From the NCBI GenBank assembly GCA_913030605.1, contig CAJWEZ010000020.1:1-64000 (forward strand): DNA of 64,000 bases. The letters are read 5' to 3'. This document shows positions 34,792 through 44,925 of the stretch, piece after piece. The stretch comes from an uncultured Spirochaeta sp. Lineage in GTDB: Bacteria > Spirochaetota > Spirochaetia > DSM-27196 > Alkalispirochaetaceae. Made by a program: the position numbers and the translations under genes. Each line of letters opens with the position of its first letter. Positions within the stretch are counted from its first letter, which is position 1. The notes below the pieces were generated by a model, which did no database searches, was not told where the DNA came from, and saw nothing but the letters and a program-made list of their open reading frames with translations.

Positions 34792-35769
34792 CTACTCCGC
34801 CCGACGTCGGGACCACGCCGCCAGGGCGATCGAGTCAAGCTTGGCCTGGTGACTGTCGGCGCGGCTGGTGAGGACGATCGGGGCGCGGGCGCCGACGATG
34901 ACACCGGCGTGGCGGGATCGCGTGAGGAAGGCAAGCGCCTTGTAGAGCACGTTCCCGCTTTCGATCTGCGGCACCACGAGGATGTCTGCGGCGCCCGCAA
35001 CGGGTGAGTCGATTCCCTTGATGGCGGCGGCGGTGGTGGACACCGCGTTGTCCAGGGCAAAGGGGCCATCGACGACGCAGCCGGGGAGTTCTCCCCGGTG
35101 GTACGCCTCAACCACGGCGGCGGCGTCGGTGGTGGCCGACATGCGCTCCGATACCCGTTCCTTTGCCGCGAGCATCGCAACCCGCGGCTCCCGGTATCCG
35201 ATCGAGCGAAAGAACGCCACGGCGTTGCGCACGATCGCGAGCTTGGTCTCCACGCCGGGGGCGATGTTCATGGCGGCGTCGGTGATCCCGAGAGGCCGCG
35301 GAAACCCATCGATCTCGAATACTGCGAGGTGACTGAGGACGCTTCCGCCGCGCAGACCGGCGCTGCGGTCCAGGACAGCGTGCAGCAGCACCGAGGTGTC
35401 CACCAGTCCCTTCATGAGGATCGATGCCTCGCCGGTGGCGACGAGGGCAACGGCGGTCCGGGCCGCATCCTCCGCGCCAGTCACGGAGCGCACGTCCATG
35501 CCGGCGAGATCGACACCGGCGGCGTCGGCAGCGCTCTGCAGTTCGTCGGGGTCGGCGCACAGAATCGGAGAGACGATGCCCCGGTCGGCGGCGGCACGGA
35601 CCGCCTGCAAGACCTCCGGTTCCGCGGCAGCGGCGATCGCGATCGGTGCGGGTGCGCCACCGGCGGCGTCAAGCTGCCGAAAGGCGAACGGCGCCGCCGG
35701 TGCCGGTGGCCGCTCCGACGAGGCGGGATGGGCCGTCTCAGAGGGTGTCTGCGCCATCCTCCGACTCAT
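34792..35769 (-). CDS. ptb: Phosphate butyryltransferase-like acyltransferase
   Basis: The 325-residue protein belongs to the phosphate acetyl/butyryltransferase family (ILMKGLVDTSVLLHAVLD near 120, GITDAAMNIAPGVETK, C-terminal IVLTSRADSHQAKLDSIALA). It converts branched or straight acyl-CoA to acyl phosphate. It is last in the buk-to-ptb operon, and its ATG overlaps the stop of the oxidoreductase gamma gene by four bases. A low-complexity Ala/Pro-rich N-terminus precedes the domain. Together with Buk it yields ATP. Confidence 0.87.
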   Translation of the reverse strand: MSRRMAQTPSETAHPASSERPPAPAAPFAFRQLDAAGGAPAPIAIAAAAEPEVLQAVRAAADRGIVSPILCADPDELQSAADAAGVDLAGMDVRSVTGAEDAARTAVALVATGEASILMKGLVDTSVLLHAVLDRSAGLRGGSVLSHLAVFEIDGFPRPLGITDAAMNIAPGVETKLAIVRNAVAFFRSIGYREPRVAMLAAKERVSERMSATTDAAAVVEAYHRGELPGCVVDGPFALDNAVSTTAAAIKGIDSPVAGAADILVVPQIESGNVLYKALAFLTRSRHAGVIVGARAPIVLTSRADSHQAKLDSIALAAWSRRRAE

Positions 35770-36320
35770 CCCACCGGCTGCCCGGCGAGGGCCGCGCCAC
35801 GCGCGAGTGCTTCCTCGTTCACCGGCAGAAACTGCGCCTTCTTGGGTCCGAACACCTTCCCCAGCGCCTCGCCGACGGCGGAGAGTGGAAAGAGTCTCGT
35901 AATCCCCAGGTACGCACCAAGCATCACCATGTTTGCAGCTCGCGCGTTGCCGACCTCCGTGGCGATCTCGTTGGCCCTGACCGGTACGACGGTCACGTCA
36001 TCGCGGTCCGGGGTTGCGTCGATCAGACTGCGGTTGATCACCAGCAGGCCGCCGGGTACGAGCTCCGCCTCAAACTTCCGCATCGACGGCAGGTTCATTG
36101 CAATCACCGCCGTCGCATCGCGGTGAATGATCGGCGACCCCACGGGATGATCGCTGACGATCACGTGGCAGTTCGCCGTGCCACCGCGCATCTCGGGACC
36201 GTAGCTCGGCAACCAGCTCACCTCACGACCGTTGAGCATACCCGTGTACGCCACCAGCCGCCCCATGGACATGACGCCCTGTCCGCCGAAACCGGCACAG
36301 ATGATTTTGTGTTCACTCAT
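35766..36320 (-). CDS. 2-oxoacid:ferredoxin oxidoreductase gamma subunit
   Basis: The 184-residue subunit has the CoA-binding glycine loop (ICAGFGGQGVMSMG) and the PSYGPEMRGGTANC segment seen in KorC/VorC-type gamma chains. It acts in the cytoplasmic alpha-beta-gamma-delta complex that oxidises 2-oxoacids to acyl-CoA with reduction of ferredoxin. ATG 36320 follows GGAGG by 7 bases; 30 open codons upstream are in the beta-gene region and are not used. It lies 2 bases after the beta gene. Confidence 0.92.
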   Translation of the reverse strand: MSEHKIICAGFGGQGVMSMGRLVAYTGMLNGREVSWLPSYGPEMRGGTANCHVIVSDHPVGSPIIHRDATAVIAMNLPSMRKFEAELVPGGLLVINRSLIDATPDRDDVTVVPVRANEIATEVGNARAANMVMLGAYLGITRLFPLSAVGEALGKVFGPKKAQFLPVNEEALARGAALAGQPVG

Positions 36321-36322
36321 GA

Positions 36323-37087
36323 CTACACCTCCGCGGCACTGGTCCGATCGACCCCGGGGCTGCGAAACCGACCGAGGGGGTAATACGGGATCATATTGGC
36401 TTCGAGCCACTCCAGCGCCTCCACCGGCGGCATGCCCCAGTTTGTGGGACAGGTTGAGAGCACCTCGACCATGCTGAATCCGAGCCCCTTCTGCTGGACG
36501 GTGAACGCCTCGCGGATCGCAGCCTTCGTCTTGCGGACCGACTGCGGGTTGTGGACCGAAGTCCGTTCAATGAACGTCGCACCGTCGATCGTGGCAAGCA
36601 TCTCGCTGATGCGGATCGGGTTTCCGGCGTGGCTCTGCTCCCGGCCGTAGGGGCTGGTGGTGGTCTTCTGTCCGATCAGGGTGGTCGGCGCCATCTGCCC
36701 GCCGGTCATGCCGTAGATCGCGTTGTTCACGAAGATCACCGTGATCTTCTCTCCGCGGTGGGCGGCGTGGACGATCTCGGCGGTACCGATCGACGCCAGG
36801 TCGCCGTCGCCCTGGTAGGCGAACACCGTGAGGTCGGGATGGACACGCTTGATACCGGTGGCGACCGCCGGGGCGCGCCCGTGGGCCGCCTCGTGCATGT
36901 CACAGTTGAAGTAGTCGTAGGCCAGAACGGAACAGCCCACGGGGGCGACTCCGATCGTGGCATCCAGCAGCTCCATCTCCTCCAGCACCTCAGCGACCAG
37001 CCGGTGGATAATCCCGTGGGTGCACCCGGGACAGTAATGTGTTTCCCGGTCCGTCAGACCGCGCGTCTTTTCGAATACCATGGGCAT
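36323..37087 (-). CDS. 2-oxoacid:ferredoxin oxidoreductase beta subunit (TPP)
   Basis: The 254-residue TPP-binding subunit has HYCPGCTHGIIHRLV near the N-terminus, GVAPVGCSV, and the TPP/Mg motif YQGDGDLASIGTAEIVHAA followed by NNAIYGMTGGQ. The cysteines in CPGC and GCSV fit an Fe-S ligand set. This is the catalytic half of the oxidoreductase. Its ATG at 37087 shares one base with the alpha-gene stop (TAATG), so the chain is translationally coupled. Confidence 0.93.
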   Translation of the reverse strand: MPMVFEKTRGLTDRETHYCPGCTHGIIHRLVAEVLEEMELLDATIGVAPVGCSVLAYDYFNCDMHEAAHGRAPAVATGIKRVHPDLTVFAYQGDGDLASIGTAEIVHAAHRGEKITVIFVNNAIYGMTGGQMAPTTLIGQKTTTSPYGREQSHAGNPIRISEMLATIDGATFIERTSVHNPQSVRKTKAAIREAFTVQQKGLGFSMVEVLSTCPTNWGMPPVEALEWLEANMIPYYPLGRFRSPGVDRTSAAEV

Positions 37088-38160
37088 TACCGCACCTCCT
37101 GTGTCGCCGTCTCGAGCATCGCCACGGCAGCCTCGGCGATCGCGTGCTGGTCGGGAACCATACCGCCGCTGCGACCGTAGAACCCGACCGGCCAGCGACC
37201 GGCAGCGGAAATCTTCACATCGTCGATCATCTGCCCCATGCTCATCTCTACCGCCATGAGCGCCCGCACCGACGGTCCCAGCGCGTCGAACGCCGCCTGC
37301 GGCCACGGCCACAGCGTAATGGGGCGAATGAGCCCGGCCCGGACACCCTGCTCCCGAAGCATCTCCACGGCGTTCCGCACGATCCGCGAGGCGGTTCCGT
37401 AGCTCACGAACACGATCTCGGCGTCATCGCAGCGAAACGATTCCCACCGTGTTTCGCGCTCGGTGATCAGCCGGTGCTTGGCGTCGAGTCGGCGATTGTG
37501 GTCCTCCAGGTCCTGCGGCGCCAGGTACAGCGAGTTGATGATGTTCGGTGCACGACGCCCGGCGGTGCCGTCGGTGATCCAGTCCTTTTCGGGAAGCTCC
37601 CGCGTCGGGGGATCGCGGAATTCAACCGGCTCCATCATCTGGCCGATCATGCCGTCGCCGAGGACGAGCACCGGAATGCGATACTGATCGGCGACGTCGA
37701 ACGCCTCGGTCATGATATCGACCGTCTCCTGCACGCTCGCCGGCGCGTACACGATGTGTCGGTAGTCGCCGTTGCCGCCGCCGCGGGTCGCCTGAAAATA
37801 GTCGGACTGTCCCGGCTGGATGCCGCCGAGCCCCGGACCACCACGCATCATGTTGACGATGACACACGGGAGCTCCGCACCGGCGATGTAGCTGATACCC
37901 TCCTGTTTGAGGGCGATACCCGGGCTGGAAGACGAGGTCATGACCCGGGCTCCGGAGCCCGCGGCACCGTACACCATGTTGATCGCGGCGATCTCACTCT
38001 CCGCCTGCAGAAAGACGCCTCCCACCTTCGGGAGTTCCCGCGACATGTATTCCGGCAGTTCGTTCTGCGGCGTAATGGGGTAGCCGAAAAAGTAGCGACA
38101 TCCGCCACGGATCGCGGCAGCGCCCACCGCCTCGTTGCCTTTCATCAGGACCTTTTCCAT
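37087..38160 (-). CDS. 2-oxoacid:ferredoxin oxidoreductase alpha subunit
   Basis: The 357-residue alpha chain has the pyrimidine-binding domain (FFGYPITPQNELPEYMS), the ESEIAAINMVYGAAGSG segment and MTSSSSPGIALKQEG, then a transketolase-C-like domain. The sequence fits VorB/KorA types; whether it prefers 2-oxoisovalerate or 2-oxoglutarate cannot be read directly, but the ptb and buk genes in the operon favour branched-chain 2-oxoacids. GGGAGGAG precedes the ATG at 38160. It follows the ferredoxin-like delta gene by 11 bases. Confidence 0.93.
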   Translation of the reverse strand: MEKVLMKGNEAVGAAAIRGGCRYFFGYPITPQNELPEYMSRELPKVGGVFLQAESEIAAINMVYGAAGSGARVMTSSSSPGIALKQEGISYIAGAELPCVIVNMMRGGPGLGGIQPGQSDYFQATRGGGNGDYRHIVYAPASVQETVDIMTEAFDVADQYRIPVLVLGDGMIGQMMEPVEFRDPPTRELPEKDWITDGTAGRRAPNIINSLYLAPQDLEDHNRRLDAKHRLITERETRWESFRCDDAEIVFVSYGTASRIVRNAVEMLREQGVRAGLIRPITLWPWPQAAFDALGPSVRALMAVEMSMGQMIDDVKISAAGRWPVGFYGRSGGMVPDQHAIAEAAVAMLETATQEVR

Positions 38161-38171
38161 ATGCTCCTCCC

Positions 38172-38402
38172 TCACGCCTTGACCGCGGCAACGCGTTCGA
38201 CCGCAATGACAACGTCGGGGCACATCATCGCGCAGAACCCGCAGGCGATGCACTGTGACATATCGGTGACGTAGGCCGGGTTGTATCCCTTGGCGTTAAT
38301 GCGTCGGGTATCGAGCGCAACGATCCCCTTGGGACAGGCGTTGACGCACAACCCGCACCCTTTGCAGCGATCGTCCTGAAACGTGACCACTCCCCGTGGC
38401 AT
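38172..38402 (-). CDS. 2 x [4Fe-4S] ferredoxin, delta subunit of the oxidoreductase
   Basis: The 76-residue protein has two CxxCxxCxxxCP clusters (CKGCGLCVNACP at 13-24 and CIACGFCAMMCP at 51-61). It should carry electrons from the TPP site to ferredoxin. AAGGAGG stands before the ATG at 38402. It lies between a P-loop ATPase gene (2-base gap) and the alpha gene. Confidence 0.95.
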   Translation of the reverse strand: MPRGVVTFQDDRCKGCGLCVNACPKGIVALDTRRINAKGYNPAYVTDMSQCIACGFCAMMCPDVVIAVERVAAVKA

Positions 38403-38404
38403 GG

Positions 38405-39091
38405 CTACCTCCTTGAATCCATCCAGTCCTGTCGCAGCACGCCGGTCACCGGGAGTGGCATCCCGGCGGGCTGCAGGGCGGCGTCGCGGCACGCGTCCAG
38501 CACCGGTGGACGCGCGGCGACCCAGACCACCGGGAGTCCGGTGGCATCGAACACCTCCCGACACAGGCGGTCGCCACTCATCACGTGGTCAACCGTTGTT
38601 TCGCCGAGGAGGTGGCTGTTGTTGATGAGTCCCGTACATTTGAGGCCAACGGATTGCTCGATCTCCCGGATCGACGCGACCGTTGTATCGGAATCACGGT
38701 TTCCCTGCCGGAAGGCGTTGACGACGTACAACAGGTCGGTGTCCTCCGTGGGAATCCGGGGCCGAAACTGCCGAATCGCCCGAGCCCCGACCGGGTCGCC
38801 TCCCAGGTCGATCACCACGCGCCGCTGCTGATCCCGCAGGGCGGGCACGATGCTGCCGGGAATCGCGGGCAGATCCACTCCGGTGTCGATACCCAGACTG
38901 TTGCCGATCACCGCGATCCCGTCCGCCTCAAGTACGGCGCGCGCCTCGCGGCTGCGAAAGTAGGGATTGACCACGTCGAGATCGATGAGCGTCACCGGCG
39001 CCGGCAGCGTTCGAGCCAGGGCGATGGAGCACTCGCTCTTCCCTGTGCCGTAGTGGCCGCACAGGATCGCGATGCGCCCGCCGGAGGTCAT
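38405..39091 (-). CDS. MinD/CobQ-like P-loop ATPase of the oxidoreductase operon
   Basis: The 228-residue protein starts with a P-loop (ILCGHYGTGKSECSIALA), then LIDLDVVNPYFRSREA and VVIDLGGDPVGARAI, the pattern of SIMIBI-class ATPases. No membrane helix, Fe-S cysteine pair or DNA-binding part is seen. Its position between buk and the ferredoxin gene suggests a role in assembly or activity control of the oxidoreductase; this is inference and I know of no characterised member. Its ATG overlaps the buk stop by four bases. Confidence 0.8.
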   Translation of the reverse strand: MTSGGRIAILCGHYGTGKSECSIALARTLPAPVTLIDLDVVNPYFRSREARAVLEADGIAVIGNSLGIDTGVDLPAIPGSIVPALRDQQRRVVIDLGGDPVGARAIRQFRPRIPTEDTDLLYVVNAFRQGNRDSDTTVASIREIEQSVGLKCTGLINNSHLLGETTVDHVMSGDRLCREVFDATGLPVVWVAARPPVLDACRDAALQPAGMPLPVTGVLRQDWMDSRR

Positions 39092-40224
39092 GTCGACGCT
39101 CCCTTGGCGGTGGGCCCCGTGGTGGCCGCCGCAGCGTTGACGGCGCCGTGATAGTCCTGCGCGGGTTCCTCACCTGCCAGGACTCGGAGCGCCCCCTCTG
39201 CCAGTGCGGTCATCTCGTCTTCGCCGGGGTACACCAGCGTCGGCGCGATCCACTCGACGCGGTCGCGAATCCATTCCACCAGACGCTCGTCATACGCGAG
39301 CCCACCGGTCACAACCACCGCGTCCGGGCGCTGACCAAGGGCGGCGGCGGCGGCGCCGATCTCGCGGGCGATCTGCCACGCCATAGCGCGATAGATCCTC
39401 GCGGCGTCGGCGTCGCCGGCGTCTATGCGGGCAGCGATCTCGCGGCCGTCGTTGGTCCCGAGGTACGCCACGAGACCACCACCGCCCTTGATCATACGGG
39501 TCACCTCGCCGCGGGTAACGGTCCCGGAGAAACAGAGATCGACCAGTTTACGGGCGGCAACACCGCCGCTGCGTTCCGGGGTAAAGGGCCCCTCCCCGTT
39601 GAGTCCGTCGTTGACGTCGATCACCCGACCGTTGAGATGGGAGCCGACGGTGATTCCGCCACCGAGGTGTGCCACCACGAGGGCGCAAGTCGCGTAATCG
39701 CGACCGAGGGAAGCCGCCGCCCGGCGGGCGACGGCCTTCTGGTTGAGAGCGTGAAAAATGCTGGTGCGGTCGAGACCGGGAATGCCGGAGGGTCGCGCCT
39801 CATCGGCGAGTTCGTCGACCACGACCGGGTCGACCACGAAAGAAGGAATGCCGCCGCCGGCGCGGGCAATCTCATCGGCGAGAATGCCTCCGAGATTGGA
39901 TGCGTGGGTTCCCTGAACCCCATCGCGCAGGTCGCGGAGCATCGCATCGGACACGCGATACGTACCGCCACCCAGCGGATGAAGGAGGCCCCCGCGGCCG
40001 ACGACGGCAGACAAGGAGGTTGGAGCGATTCCGGTCTCGTTGAGCGCATCGAGCACAGCCTGTCGCCGAAATTCCCGCTGCCCGTTAATCGAGTCAAAGC
40101 GGTCGAGGTCCTCGGCGCGGTGCCGGAGGGTGCGTTCCATGATGCACCGCCGGTCCTCAAAACAGGCGATCTTGGTGGAGGTACTGCCGGGGTTAATCGC
40201 CAGCACCCGAAACTCTTGAGACAT
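39088..40224 (-). CDS. buk: Butyrate kinase / branched-chain acid kinase
   Basis: The 378-residue ASKHA kinase has the N-terminal phosphate-1 motif (INPGSTSTKIACFE), the AHLGGGITVGSH loop, DGLNGEGPFTPERSGG and the C-terminal VTGGLAYDERL. It converts acyl phosphate plus ADP to the acid plus ATP. It is the first gene of the seven-gene operon behind the sigma-54 promoter at 40261-40275. GGAG lies about 7 bases before the ATG. Confidence 0.93.
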   Translation of the reverse strand: MSQEFRVLAINPGSTSTKIACFEDRRCIMERTLRHRAEDLDRFDSINGQREFRRQAVLDALNETGIAPTSLSAVVGRGGLLHPLGGGTYRVSDAMLRDLRDGVQGTHASNLGGILADEIARAGGGIPSFVVDPVVVDELADEARPSGIPGLDRTSIFHALNQKAVARRAAASLGRDYATCALVVAHLGGGITVGSHLNGRVIDVNDGLNGEGPFTPERSGGVAARKLVDLCFSGTVTRGEVTRMIKGGGGLVAYLGTNDGREIAARIDAGDADAARIYRAMAWQIAREIGAAAAALGQRPDAVVVTGGLAYDERLVEWIRDRVEWIAPTLVYPGEDEMTALAEGALRVLAGEEPAQDYHGAVNAAAATTGPTAKGAST

Positions 40225-40260
40225 CCTGACACTCCGTTGGTGTGGTGCAGGTATGGAAAT

Positions 40261-40275
40261 GCAAGTGGCGTGCCA
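40261..40275 (-). promoter_or_regulatory. Sigma-54 (-24/-12) promoter of the buk...ptb operon
   Basis: On the minus strand the sequence is TGGCAC-GCCAC-TTGC followed by A, a full match to the TGGCACN5TTGCW consensus. Transcription should start near 40250, giving a leader of about 26 bases before ATG 40224. The adjacent gene encodes a sigma-54 activator. Confidence 0.88.
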
Positions 40276-40360
40276 ACTGGATATCACGCCGTGTGGCGGG
40301 TATGGTGCATATTATTGGACTATTTCGCTTGAAAAAAACATAAAAACACACCGCAGACAA

Positions 40361-40396
40361 CGCAATATGTTGCGCACTGCAACAACTTGCGCGCAA
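40361..40396. promoter_or_regulatory. Clustered palindromes, candidate enhancer sites for the sigma-54 activator
   Basis: Three inverted repeats built on TTGC/GCAA overlap or abut: CGCAATATGTTGCG (40361-40374), TGTTGC-N5-GCAACA (40368-40384) and TTGCGCGCAA (40387-40396). They lie about 110-145 bases upstream of the predicted start at 40250, the usual distance for activator sites. Confidence 0.6.
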
Positions 40397-40471
40397 TACA
40401 CTGCACTCGCTTGCTTCAGGAGGGCGGGCCGCGACCGGCCCCGATGGGCCCCGGCACGCGCTCCGGTGGGA

Positions 40472-42241
<1,770 letters not shown>

Positions 42242-42251
42242 CTCGTTTTAC

Positions 42252-42857
42252 TCAGTTCATGGAGGGCTTGAACCCGGTCTCGGCGACGATCCGGTAGAAA
42301 CCGCCCTTCTTGCTCAGGGCTTCCTTCCACCCCTCGGCGGGTTCCGCCTGAAAAATGACGTCACCGGTGGCGCGGTTCACAAACCACGCGTCCTCGGCGA
42401 GCTCCGCCTCGAGCTGCCCCGGCGCCCACCCGGAGTATCCGGCGAACACGCGTATGCGCGGCAGTTCCGCCGGCTCCATGGTGCGGTAGTCCTCGGATCG
42501 GACGTAGTCCACCACGTGCCGAAACGACGGTTCGAAGAAGACGCCCGAACTGGGCTCCTCGGTGTGTTCGCTGCGGTACCGCGCGGGGATTCCGCTGTGC
42601 AGGGCGAACACGTAGTTCTGCTGCACCGGACCACCGACAAAGACGGGTGCGTCCTCCAGGGCGCTCCCCTCGACTTCGTCGATCACCTCCCCGGCGGTGA
42701 CGTCGCTCTGACGATTGACGACCAGCCCGAACGCTCCCTCCTCGTTGTGATGCACGATCAGCACCACCGTTCGGAAGAAGTTGGGATCCTGGAGCTCCGT
42801 CTCGGCGATCAGAAACTGGCCGGTCAGGTCTTTGGGCAGGTCGTCCGCAGGTTCCAT
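42252..42857 (-). CDS. yqgE: YqgE/AlgH family protein
   Basis: The 201-residue protein fits UPF0301 (LTGQFLIAETELQDPNFFRTVV, GAFGLVVNR, PVFVGGPVQ, VFAGYSGWAPGQLEAEL). Function is not firmly known; AlgH in Pseudomonas was named as an alginate regulator. It heads a unit with the sigma-54 activator. There is no Shine-Dalgarno. A perfect TATAAT ends six bases before the ATG, so the message is predicted leaderless. Confidence 0.92.
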   Translation of the reverse strand: MEPADDLPKDLTGQFLIAETELQDPNFFRTVVLIVHHNEEGAFGLVVNRQSDVTAGEVIDEVEGSALEDAPVFVGGPVQQNYVFALHSGIPARYRSEHTEEPSSGVFFEPSFRHVVDYVRSEDYRTMEPAELPRIRVFAGYSGWAPGQLEAELAEDAWFVNRATGDVIFQAEPAEGWKEALSKKGGFYRIVAETGFKPSMN

Positions 42858-42863
42858 ACCCCC

Positions 42864-42869
42864 ATTATA
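42864..42869 (-). promoter_or_regulatory. -10 box of yqgE, leaderless type
   Basis: TATAAT on the minus strand, six bases (GGGGGT) from the ATG at 42857. No good -35 is seen at 16-18 bases. Confidence 0.5.
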
Positions 42870-42898
42870 GTCCGATCCGGCGGACTACAGAACCCCGG

Positions 42899-44896
42899 CT
42901 ACAGCGAGTCGAGGATCTGCTGGACCGCCTGACGGTCGGCGTAGTCCGGGTTGGCCTCCAGGAGCCGGGTCAGCACCTGCCGCGCCGCCTCGGGCTCGTC
43001 GCGGGTCACGTACAGCTCACCCAGGCGATGGTACGCCTGCCAGAACCGGGGGTTGATCCGCACAACGTCGTTGAGCGCGCCTTCCGCGTCATCGAGCTGC
43101 TCCGCCTCCAGGTACGCCAGCGCCAGGTTGTAGTGCGCCTGCGCCTCGTCCGGCTGCAGCGACACCGCGGTCTCAAAGTGAGAGATCGCCTCCTGGTACA
43201 TCCCGAGGCTCAAATACACGTTTCCCAGGTTGTTGTTGACCTCGAACCCGTCCGGCGACCGCTGGTACGCCGTGGTGAGTACCTGCAGGGCCTGATCGTG
43301 GGAACCCTGGTCGTTCAGCAGTCGTCCCAGCTCCACCAGCGAGCGGTCGTAGGTGCTGTCGCGCTGCACCGCGGTCATATGGGCGTTGATCGCCGCGTCG
43401 GTGTTGCCCAGCGCTTCCTGCACCCGTCCCAGGGTGAAGTAGTACTCCGGCCGTCGGTTGTCGAGTTCAATCGCGTGCTGGATCAGCGACAGCGCCTCCG
43501 CCTGCTTGCCGAGCTCGTTCTTCACCAGGGCGGCGTTGTAGTTGTGGGTGGGATTGTCCGGCTCCAGCTGTACCGCCCGCCCGAACTCGGTTTCCGCGTC
43601 CGAAAGCCGTCCCTGGCGATAGTACGATGTCGCCAGTCGGGCGTGGTAGCCGGCGTTGTCGGGGGCAAGGTCCACCGCCTGCTGGAGGCTGTCCTCCGCC
43701 CCGGAGAGGTCCCCCTGATTCATGAGGAGCGTGCCGATCCGATAGTATGCCGCCGCGTTCTCCGGGTCCACCTGCACCGCGTAGCGGAACGCCTCCAGGG
43801 CGCGGTCGGCGTCACCCAGCTGCAGGTTCGTGATGCCGAGATTGTAGTACGTGTTCCGGTAGTACGGATCCACGCGGGCAGCGCCCTGGTAACTCGACCG
43901 CGCCGCGCGGTACTGCGTGGCGCGATACTGCGCCCGCGCCAGGTCGTAGAGCACGGCAGCGCTGTCGGGATTCAGCCGCGCGGCGGCGGAAAACGAATCG
44001 ATCGCGTCGTCGTACCGCTCCGTCTCGTAGTAGACCTGTCCCAGCGTGTAGTGCGCCTCCCAGACATCCTCGTTGCGTTGCAGCGCCTGGTTGGCATAGT
44101 CGATCGCCTGCTGCCGGTTGCGGGTGCTGGTGGGGTCCTCGGCCATATAGCTCTGAGCCGTGGCTGCGAGGGCCGCGGCGTGCAGCCGGTTCTCCATCGC
44201 CTGATCCTGCAGGTCGATGTCGAGGGCGTCCTGCAGCGTGTTCCTGGCACGCACAAAGTCCTCGTTGCCGATCTGCTCGTGGGCCGTGGCGATCGCGTCC
44301 TGCAGCGCTTCCGTTTTCTGCCGTTCCTCGGCGTTCAGCCGTTCGAGCTGCGCCTGCCGTTCCGCTTCGGCCTGCCGCGCGGCCTCGGCCTGCCGCTGGG
44401 CTTCCGCTTCCCGCTGGGCGGCGAGCTCCTGCTGCACCGCCAGCTCCGCCTCTCGACGCCGCGCTTCGGCCTCCTGCGCCCGCGCTTCGGCCTCGGCGCG
44501 CTGCGCTTCCGCCGCCGCCCGCTGCGCCTCCAGCGCGAGCGCATCGGTGTCGGTGGGGGCCGCGTTCTGCTCCGCCTCCGCCGCCCGACGCGCCTCGATC
44601 GCCTGCGACTGCAGTTCCCGCGCCCGGGCGTTCTCGGCGTCAGCGATCAGGACCTGATCGAGCAGATCGAGGGCGCGCTGATACTCGCCGGCGTCGATGT
44701 AGTCCGCCGCCAGTCGCAGCATGTTCCGGACACGCTCCGCTTGCTGCGCCGCGGCATCCTGTTGCTCCCCTCCGGCGGCGGAGTCGGCGGCATTTCCGCC
44801 GCGGGTTCCCAGATACAGCGCCGTGCCGCCGCCGGCAACCAGCAGCGCCGCGGCGATGCCCCCGATGACCAGGGCCCGTGTCTTGGACGTACTCAT
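42899..44896 (-). CDS. Membrane-anchored coiled-coil TPR protein
   Basis: The 665-residue protein has a short basic N-terminus and one helix (ALVIGGIAAALLVAGGGTALYL), so most of it is probably periplasmic. Residues about 85-205 are an Ala/Glu/Arg/Gln-rich coiled coil (repeats of the AEAEARAQEAEARRREAEL type), and about 205-660 hold roughly a dozen TPRs (NPDSAAVLYDLARAQYRATQYRAA and similar). Such proteins act as scaffolds. It follows the other minus-strand TPR gene by 29 bases. I do not recognise a specific family. Confidence 0.85.
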   Translation of the reverse strand: MSTSKTRALVIGGIAAALLVAGGGTALYLGTRGGNAADSAAGGEQQDAAAQQAERVRNMLRLAADYIDAGEYQRALDLLDQVLIADAENARARELQSQAIEARRAAEAEQNAAPTDTDALALEAQRAAAEAQRAEAEARAQEAEARRREAELAVQQELAAQREAEAQRQAEAARQAEAERQAQLERLNAEERQKTEALQDAIATAHEQIGNEDFVRARNTLQDALDIDLQDQAMENRLHAAALAATAQSYMAEDPTSTRNRQQAIDYANQALQRNEDVWEAHYTLGQVYYETERYDDAIDSFSAAARLNPDSAAVLYDLARAQYRATQYRAARSSYQGAARVDPYYRNTYYNLGITNLQLGDADRALEAFRYAVQVDPENAAAYYRIGTLLMNQGDLSGAEDSLQQAVDLAPDNAGYHARLATSYYRQGRLSDAETEFGRAVQLEPDNPTHNYNAALVKNELGKQAEALSLIQHAIELDNRRPEYYFTLGRVQEALGNTDAAINAHMTAVQRDSTYDRSLVELGRLLNDQGSHDQALQVLTTAYQRSPDGFEVNNNLGNVYLSLGMYQEAISHFETAVSLQPDEAQAHYNLALAYLEAEQLDDAEGALNDVVRINPRFWQAYHRLGELYVTRDEPEAARQVLTRLLEANPDYADRQAVQQILDSL

Positions 44897-44925
44897 GATG
44901 CGTTCAGCCTCCCAGCAGTTCTCGG

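Noticed and set aside
40225-40471. Small gene or RNA in the largest intergenic gap
   Set aside because: No frame with a ribosome site is seen. The sigma-54 promoter and the palindrome cluster account for most of it.
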